Assembly: GCA_036971715.1 (NCBI GenBank)
Contig: JAVHJL010000009.1
Span: forward strand, 1,426,001 to 1,490,000
Source: Arthrobotrys musiformis
Lineage: Eukaryota; Ascomycota; Orbiliomycetes; Orbiliales; Orbiliaceae
DNA: 64,000 bases
Direction: 5' to 3'
Part shown: in pieces, positions 56,987-64,000 of the stretch
Layout of the letters: every line of letters starts with the position of its first letter
How positions within the stretch are numbered: the stretch's first letter is position 1
Made by a program: the position numbers and the translations under genes
Notes under the pieces: model-generated
The model's input: the letters and a program-made list of their open reading frames with translations, nothing else
Told to the model about the DNA's origin: nothing
Databases searched by the model: none

Positions 56987-58378
56987 CTACACAGCTTCAA
57001 ATCTAAATATATTAGAGTAAACCTCCTCGGCCCCCGCAGTTGGTACCTTCCAGCCTACGTATCGCCATCGGTCCACCAGCTTCCACCCCACAGGCGCCCC
57101 ATACCTATCCATTTCATCCGAATGATTAAATCCGCACATATAATCCCTCGATTTATCCCTCTGTATCTTCTCGTAAGACTTTGGTATTTCATCAATCGTA
57201 AACGTAACTGAGAGCCTCGCTAATTGAAAAACTCTTGATAACACCAAATATAGCTCGTTTATGTCCAGAAAGTGAAAGGCGCTAATGCATACTATATGGT
57301 CTATCGGGGAATTGTATGTGATCAATAGCCGCTGCATAGGGCCCAAAATGACGCTATCGTATAATCTATTTTTCATGCACTCGGCCCTCATTTGTGATGA
57401 CACATCCATTCCGATAAATTTCGTTTTGTTGTTCGGGTTTCCGTGAAGGCGTGCTACTATTCCAGTACCAGAGGCGAGATCTAAAACTACGCCGTCGAAA
57501 TTATATTTCTTGATGATAGTCTGGACGCCGTCCGCGTATATCCCAACTGTTGCCTTGTCGTATAAAGGCGCGAGTCGATCGTATTCCCTGCCTACTTTAC
57601 GAAAGGTTTCGGCGCCCCGGTTACGTTTGAGGCAACAGGACGCGATAAGGCAGTGGATTAACGATCGATAGCTTCCCGGGAAGAATTTCCGAATAGTATA
57701 AGCCTCAGCGGCGAGGTTCCGGCCCGAGGCAGTGAACGGGAACATTGTCTTCGACATGGGGCTTATTCCTGATAATATTGGTTTATTCGTCGCCGTGATC
57801 CGGATGAAGGAGGTACACCAGAAAGTACCGTGCATATCGTTGGCGTAAAACGCATCTTCCACCAGTTTGTAGATTTCTTTTGATAGAAGTGGAGAAGGGC
57901 TAGATGTCATGAGTTCCCCTGTAGTGTGGAAACTAACCGGGGGTAGGGTTATAGGCGTGTTATCGAGCTCTATTGTGGTGCACGTATACCATGTCTCGGT
58001 ATCGACGGTGGGATCCTTTTTACTTTCGCTGGTTGTTGCCGATGCATTGACATTTCCGACCACAAAAGAATTATCTTCATCTAGTACACACCGTTCTAGA
58101 ATCTGACTAGGCACTCCGATCACAGGAATGTTCAAATATTCGATATACTTCGCTGCAAGGACGGCGGCGGCTTGGTGGTTTCTGGCGCACCACGCCCAAT
58201 GCAGGAAATTGAAGTACAGATCGAAGCTCTCGGCCGCAACGAGGTTTAAGTCCTTTTTGACGGTGTCCTCATTGATAAAACGTTGTTCGAAGGTGTGTCT
58301 ATCCGTGAAGAGGCCGATGTCCGAGTAACGTGGGTCGTCGCCGTGGCCTGGTGCCGCACGAAGAAGACATATTCTCAT
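56987..58378 (-). CDS. ATP-grasp remnant fused to a SAM-dependent methyltransferase
   Basis: An intronless frame of 463 residues. The C-terminal part (about 255-463) is a class I methyltransferase: YDRLAPLYD, motif I VVLDLASGTGIVARL (about 297-311), MDVSSQM and a later ISAFHFLDI. The N-terminal 95 residues (MRICLLRA..DLYFNFL..IPVIGVPS) look like the opening of a D-Ala-D-Ala-ligase-type ATP-grasp enzyme. Residues 96-255 (from CVLDEDNSFVVGN to FPGSYRSLIHCLI) fit its end. The central ATP-binding part (an estimated 90 residues) seems missing, and the usual catalytic ExNPN sequence is replaced by GISPMSKTM. The fusion itself is known in fungi as a D-Ala-ligase-like/methyltransferase protein; here the ligase half is probably inactive. 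The divergent neighbour is a PLP enzyme. Substrate unknown. Confidence 0.7.
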   Translation of the reverse strand: MRICLLRAAPGHGDDPRYSDIGLFTDRHTFEQRFINEDTVKKDLNLVAAESFDLYFNFLHWAWCARNHQAAAVLAAKYIEYLNIPVIGVPSQILERCVLDEDNSFVVGNVNASATTSESKKDPTVDTETWYTCTTIELDNTPITLPPVSFHTTGELMTSSPSPLLSKEIYKLVEDAFYANDMHGTFWCTSFIRITATNKPILSGISPMSKTMFPFTASGRNLAAEAYTIRKFFPGSYRSLIHCLIASCCLKRNRGAETFRKVGREYDRLAPLYDKATVGIYADGVQTIIKKYNFDGVVLDLASGTGIVARLHGNPNNKTKFIGMDVSSQMRAECMKNRLYDSVILGPMQRLLITYNSPIDHIVCISAFHFLDINELYLVLSRVFQLARLSVTFTIDEIPKSYEKIQRDKSRDYMCGFNHSDEMDRYGAPVGWKLVDRWRYVGWKVPTAGAEEVYSNIFRFEAV

Positions 58379-59409
58379 GTTTTCGTGTGGCAGGGCTTAG
58401 CGAGGCCTAGTACCCGGTGTACGTAATGCGGGAGGATGTTTGTGTCAACTGGGGGTTAATTTTCGGATCCAGATACCCACAGCTCGTGGCACAGCTGGAC
58501 GGGAGCTGAGATCGATCGAATCTTATATCCGTCCTCGTAATTTTCGAGGGTATGGTTCGATTCGACACCGCACTTGTACGTATACTTATCGTGCTTGGCT
58601 GGGATAAAGCTTAGCTTAGCCAACTCCGGTTACCCCGCGCCCAGGCCAGGCAGCGCTATAGATAACACTTGTAAGCAGGTACTTGAAGACTAGAGTCGAT
58701 CCAAAATTGATATCACATCGGGTTAATTGGAAAAGAACTATATCAAACCAACCGTTGTCATTCTCCCTACCTGAAAGCCTACCGGGTTTGTATCATATTC
58801 TTCCGCTGCAGCTAACACCAATTCCCCCAAACATCATTCGTCGTCCTCGAGGCCTCATGCCGGGTATTCGAATAAGGCAGGTCCGCATCGCCGATCCTCT
58901 CGTGGCCTATTCAACCTATCGATACAAACGGCTACAAGCGAACCAATCAGACGCAATCGCGGCCTATCTCTAATCCTTGGCATCAGGTAATCCACGGCTC
59001 CACAGTTTCGACGGCCCCTCTCCGATGTTGCAACTGTGAACTTTGACTTGCATAAGCTCGATTCGACTCGAGTGAGCGGAGCTGAGGGTTTTGACATGCT
59101 GTAGGGCGTAGGGTTGAGCCGTGTATGTAGGATCAACGATTAGTGCCGTCTTGCATTGCCGTTAATTATTTGATATCATATTTAAATTTGCCCCTCCGTG
59201 TTGGGATTTCTAGATCCTCGAACGCGAATGGTGATATATAAGATCGGGTGCATGCCCTCGTGAGCAGGTTATATCCTTCTTCTCCCTCACTTTTCAAAAA
59301 TATACATATCTTTCTCATATAATTTAAGAGTATCAGCCAACCAATGAGCTATATTTTATATAATATTTAAATCCTAAAAAAAGTCGCTTCATATATATTA
59401 TAAGATACA
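58379..59409. promoter_or_regulatory. Shared region of the divergent methyltransferase and PLP-enzyme genes
   Basis: About 1 kb between the two start codons. AT-rich TATA-like sequence (TATATTTTATATAATA, about 59346-59361) lies about 50 bases before the PLP-enzyme start. A frame at 58683-58973 has no support. Confidence 0.4.
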
Positions 59410-60763
59410 ATGCAAACCGCTTGGGCGACCGAACGTCGTAGCCGGTTCCCGGCAGTAGTGGGCACTAGCCAGGCGTATATGGATAACGCTGGCGGCAGTC
59501 AGGTTTTGGGCATTGTTATCGACTCGTGAGTTGATGCCGTCCCACCCATTGCTGAACTACCTGATATATACGAGTTTATCATATTCTAAATGGTATTCGG
59601 GGAATAGGATCAAGAACTACCTATCCAATACGAACGTCCAACTGGGGGCCTCGTACGTTGTTGGTAAACAATCGAACGACCTTGTGGCCGCCGGTCTATT
59701 AGCTTCCGCAAAGTTTATAAATGCGGACCCCGGGCAAGTTGGTGGGTACACTGCCTGATGCGATATCTGATATTTCGCTATATGCTGATGTAAAATACGA
59801 ATATATATAGTTCTGGGCAGCGCATCAACCCAGCTCCTCCACAACCTCTCCTCCGCTCTAAGATTCCCACCGGGCAGCGAAATAATCGTCTCCTCCACCG
59901 ATCACGAGACCAACATCGCCCCCTGGCTGCGGCTGGCAGAAAACCAAGGGCATACCGTCAAATTCTGGAACCCCTCCCCCGCCCACGAATGGACCCTCCA
60001 GCTCTCTGACCTCGAACCTCTATTGTCCTCTAAAACCGCCGTGGTAGCATTCACAAACTGCTCCAACATCACCGGTACAATCCATGACGTTAAGGCGTAC
60101 GCCAAATTTATCAAATCGAAATCCCCGGAAACACTAGTAGCGGTTGATGGGGTAGCATACACCCCTCACCGTCCAATAGACGTCAAAGATTCCGGAGTTG
60201 ATTTCTTCGTGTTCAGTTGGTACAAAGTATACGGACCGCATATCTCGCTCCTATATGCTGCCCCCAGAACACAGAAGTACATTACCCCGCTATCGCATTT
60301 CTTCAATCCAAAGGACACTCTATTTGATAAATTGAACTTGGCCGGTGGAAACTATGAGCTTACCGCTTCCTTGCCCCTACTCGCCGAGTTTTTGACGCCT
60401 GAGACGTGGGAAGGGATTAAAAGTCAGGAGGAAGTACTGTCGAAGACGTTTATAGATTGGGTGCTCAGCCGCCCAGACACAACTCTCTACGGAACCAAGC
60501 AAACGAGCAGCGAGAAGAGAGTCCCCGTGCTGAGTTTCTCCGTCAAGGGTTGGGGTAGCAAAGACCTTGTCGAGGCGGTGGAGAAGGAGGATCCGAGGTA
60601 CGGTATCCGCTGGGGACACTTCTATGCGAAGAGGTTGATCGATTCCTTCGGATTGGAGAAGCCCGAGGAAGGGATTGTGAGGGTTAGTTTGTTGTTTTAT
60701 AACACAGTTGAGGAAGTTGAGGGGTTGATCAAGGTATTCGAGAAGGTTTTGGGTGGGAAGTAA
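59410..60763 (+). CDS. Class V aminotransferase (cysteine-desulfurase-like, VC1184-type)
   Basis: Three exons (59410-59525, 59608-59741, 59811-60763) in phase encode 400 residues. Landmarks are AYMDNAGGSQV near the start, SNTNVQLGASY, VLGSASTQLL, DHETNIAPWLRLAE, NCSNITGTIHDV, VDGVAYTPH, and the PLP-binding lysine in FSWYKVYGPH (about residue 222). This order matches the VC1184-like branch of class V (cysteine desulfurase / isopenicillin-N-epimerase-like) enzymes rather than the mitochondrial Nfs1 type. No mitochondrial presequence is seen. The active-site cysteine loop of desulfurases was not identified, so C-S lyase or another PLP reaction is possible. The gene diverges from the methyltransferase fusion, and a shared pathway is an inference. 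Confidence 0.85.
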
Positions 60764-61998
60764 GAATCCTACCCTCGCGTCTCATATGATCATAGACGGA
60801 TATATACCCGGATAGATCTATAGATCTATAGATATCGACGCATGGGCTCGAGCGTATCGGCTAAGGAAGCCAAGCGGGTTCGGGTTCAGAATGCATTGCT
60901 CATAAGGCTAATAATACCTGTTTGATAGCTAGTGTGCATCCTATCTAATTTATAATAAAGCACAATATTCCGAGGCCAGCTATCACCTTTTAGTTTTACT
61001 GAATCTCAGAAATGACCGGTCCTGGATTCCAGGCTGGACACGTCAAAGTAGTACAAACTGGTCTCGTAAATTATATATAGACGTAGACGCTGCGAATTAG
61101 TCTAGGGAATACGAAGCTAGTTGAGTATAGGCTATTGATAAACGACAATTATGTTATGGATCCTCTATAACTACAGTCAAGGCACCCTAGAATTAATGAG
61201 ATATCGAGAGCGTTAAACTGGTGCCTATATTCATAGTCTCGTTAATATTATGAGAGGGATGTCATTTATATTTGGCTTCCAGGAGAACGCGTGTTGCTTG
61301 TTGTATTTCATCCATAAGTCCCCAGACGCCAAATAGTTTATGCATGTTGACACCACCTCAGCTCAGGTCGGAATTTGAAAGCCCTGAAAGAACAACTACA
61401 ATTAAATCTGGGAACGAGACCAGTATCTATATATATTAGAATTTTGGTTCCGGAACTCTATGCCAATGAACTCTGAGATGTGGCACTACGTATTGCCGTA
61501 TTCATGGCCACCATGATGAATTATATAAAATCTGTCTACCCCGCGATCCGATTGATCATGCACTACCAACATTATTATCAACTGTCCCGAACTTACGACT
61601 CGAACTCCGTTAGGGAGCGGATTATGTAACCGGTCTAAACCCCACCCCACTTATCATATGTTAGCTAAATGTGGATGTCTAGGGTATACTAAGGCATGCA
61701 TGCTGTACCCCAAATATCTTGCAGGGGTGATACATGAGCCAATGGGTCTGCCCCGCCGCACGCCGAGTCTCGAGCTAGAAAATAAAATCATGCCAGCAGA
61801 GGGGCTTAGAGCTTCAATGGCTAACGTATATTACGCTCAATTTATTTAACTGGGAGAAATATAAATACCCTGAGGGTGCCCCCCAAAAAACTCACCTAGT
61901 TGCGAATCAATCCACTACGAAAAGAATTCCACCGCGAATAAATTTTGCCCTCATCCCACTGCACAATTCTATCTTATTCATAAAATCAATTGATCAAA
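60764..61998. other. Intergenic region of 1.2 kb
   Basis: AT-rich with short GATCTATA-type repetition at about 60813-60836. Only one frame of more than 60 codons (61658-61849), with no support. Confidence 0.45.
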
Positions 61999-64000
61999 AT
62001 GACCACCCAAGAAGAAAGGCTAGCGATCGTCGTGGAGAACGAAACTAAGCGTATTAGAGACTTGAGCGCTAGCGCAATTAACAATGTCACAAAGGAGATT
62101 AAATCCACTATTTTCCCCCAGTACCGCTGGGAAGAATTGTTGATGACGGCTCCAGTGATGATTGACTGTCTAGGCAGTCTTTTCACCGCTAGCTCGTCTC
62201 CGGTTGCGTCTACCACCATGATCCCTTCGTTTGAGTATAAGGTAACGGAGTACGGGGAGCAATCGCTAAATAAGACAAGGTAAGGGATATCCTAGAAGCT
62301 TTGAAGTGAAAATATACAGTTAGCTCACGTATAATATGACATAAACTTAGTCCGGAGAGTTTACGAGGAGCATTGGTGGAATGCAGCAACCTCGGTCGAT
62401 ACGCCTTCGTCGAAGCAGAAAAGGGGATGGGACGTATCAGCACAATTTCTTCACGAATGGTCACTACAGTAAGTCTTGAATTTCTATTCTTTGACCAGAC
62501 TCACTTCTCGATGAAGTTTTCTTCAGAGACTAATTACTTTACATTTATCTAGAATTTCCAGCAAGTGGTTGAGTGTCTGAACAGCCCACCGAACGCAAAA
62601 AAATATCTCAGCTTGAGAGTGGACCTACTCAAGAAAGGAGCTGAAGACTGCCACGAGGCATCTTTACTCATTGACAAAAAGCTTGAAGAGTGGCTTATGT
62701 ACGCCTGCAAATTGCACCTTTCCTGTGCCGATCAGAAGTCGGAGATAAGTGGGCTTGACATAAAAGCGCAAGAAATCAAGGAAAAGGCAGCGCAGGATAA
62801 TATCTCCCTTATGAAAAACCAATCTGAGGAGTTTAAGAAGCATGCCCAGGGTGTTAGAGAGGGGTATAAGAAAGCCATGGATAGCTTCCCGACAGGGTAT
62901 GTCCCAAATGAAATGTCTAACCGAAGCCATAATGTTAGATTGGGTGCTAATGTAGTCCCCTTCGGTTACTGCGGGTTAGATTCGAACTCTTACTTGGAGA
63001 CTTAGCATCTGGATATACCGACACTATGGGATCCGCCTTCAATGCGGCTGCGTCTGTCGGGGCCGGATACCTTCAAGCTGAGGGTGGGGCCGGTTTCGCG
63101 GGCTTCATAAGCGAGGGTAGTACGCAACGGCCATCGGGGCAGTTTAACGTGCCAGGACTTGCCCAACAGCTAGCCACACATACTCTTAGGGGTATTTCCC
63201 AATCGGCTATAAATTACGATCAAAGCAGCGTGGCGACCTTTGGCGGAAGCCCGGCAGGGAGCCTCATAAACTCTACTGGACAAAATGTCTCTGGGTTTGC
63301 AGACCGGGCATATGTCGTATTAAACACTGTTATGGTCTATCTCAATGGCATAAAGTCCATTGTTAACAATTCGGATGGGGGGATCGATTGGGAAAACGAT
63401 ACCGAGGAGAAGTACAGTTTACCGTTCTTTCATGGTTTACTCTTCTCAATCCAACAAGCATTTCAAGCGGCGGGTCCGGAACCGACAGGTGATGCAAGCA
63501 TAAAGTTGAATGGGGTTTTGAACACTGTCGTTCAGGTTAGTAGCTATCGTTCATACGTCATACAATATATGTCGCTAGCTGCAAAACGGCACAGACTAAC
63601 GATGCATTACTTTATAGGTAACCCAAGAAGTTATTGAGGCTGCTGCCAAATCAGAGAGACCCGATAAATCCGACCCTGCAGTAAAAAAATGGCAGGACGA
63701 TTTCAACACCCAGTATAATATTGCATATCAGCTGTATATTGAGGGGCGGAAACTCCCCGGACACCCTGCCAATACTGTAACAACTAGTTCCTTCCCCCGG
63801 AAGATCCCGTTTGATAATATATGTTCTCATGCGCATATGCTGATTTTATGTGGGTCATGTCTTTTAGGCACCAATGATGGGGGGGCTTCAAGAAGCCCGA
63901 AATAGTGGATTCGGGGGCGGGGAAAAGGGCGCAGGCCAAGCCATGGTAGATAACGCACGGTGCAAGGCTGATGCCGCAAATTCGGTTCTGAAACAGGCCA
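61999..64000 (+). CDS. Coiled-coil protein with glycine/alanine-rich core, truncated by the window edge
   Basis: Exons 61999-62279, 62351-62468, 62553-62896, 62980-63535, 63618-63776 and 63868->64000 keep phase throughout, giving about 530 residues so far without a stop. I do not recognise the family. The start is helical (EERLAIVVENETKRIRDLSA). Next comes VECSNLGRYAFVEAEKGMGR, then a long coiled coil (SGLDIKAQEIKEKAAQDN, MKNQSEEFKKHAQGVREGYK) ending SFPTGFELLLGDL. A small-residue stretch follows (MGSAFNAAASVGAGYLQAE, GGAGFAGF). The later part contains VLNTVMVYLNGIKSIV and an internal helical segment, then GGLQEARNSGFGGGEKGAG. No signal peptide is seen. The intron 62897-62979 was fixed by the match of SFPTG to GFELLL across it. 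Confidence 0.7.

Overview
The window is nuclear DNA of a filamentous ascomycete. The genes are split by short introns (mostly 50-90 bp) with GTATGT/GTAAGT donors, CTAAC/CTGAT-type branch sites and AG acceptors. The gene set is also fungal: an eisosome protein, a regulatory trehalose synthase subunit, a GH5 mannanase, a fungal cytochrome P450, 2EXR/F-box-like proteins, and a tRNA-Glu with an intron next to the anticodon. The class cannot be fixed by eye. No bacterial, viral or clearly transposable element was found.

Layout. 1-268 is the 3' end of an endo-beta-mannanase (+). Then come a P450 (1418-3165, +), a 2EXR-type membrane-anchored protein (3875-5227, +) and a type IIC P-type (Na/K-type) ATPase (5826-9378, -). 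About 5.2 kb without a supported gene follows (9379-14584). After it lie ATG10 (14585-15345, +) and a U2B''/U1A-like RRM protein (15735-16739, -), which converge. RAD7 (17281-19476, -) and RAD16 (20380-23657, +) stand head to head on about 0.9 kb. Next are a 992-residue repeat-rich proline-rich protein (24798-27925, +), a small conserved-looking protein of unknown role (28753-29493, -), a MYND-like single-exon gene (31148-32371, +), an F-box-like gene (33203-35361, +) and an unrecognised 200-residue protein (38247-38989, +).

The right part holds a CHFR-like RING protein with an unusual open extension after its stop (40016-41827, extension to 42514, +), a DUF4396-like membrane protein (43491-44212, +), a TSL1/TPS3-type trehalose synthase subunit (45774-48755, +), eisosome protein 1 (50563-54188, +), GPI mannosyltransferase 3 (54489-56269, -) and tRNA-Glu(CTC) (56489-56586, -). 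Then come an eroded ATP-grasp/methyltransferase fusion (56987-58378, -) and a divergent class-V PLP enzyme (59410-60763, +), and a coiled-coil protein that runs off the right edge (61999->64000, +).

Functional links. RAD7 and RAD16 encode the two known partners of nucleotide excision repair factor 4, and their divergent arrangement suggests co-expression. The ATP-grasp/methyltransferase and PLP-enzyme genes also diverge from one shared region and may form a small metabolic pair. Most other genes are unrelated housekeeping functions. The best leads for something undescribed are the CHFR-like stop-plus-extension, the eroded ATP-grasp fusion with its PLP neighbour, and the coiled-coil protein with a glycine/alanine-rich core at the right edge. 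All splice models were made by reading frame, phase and splice signals, without transcript data.
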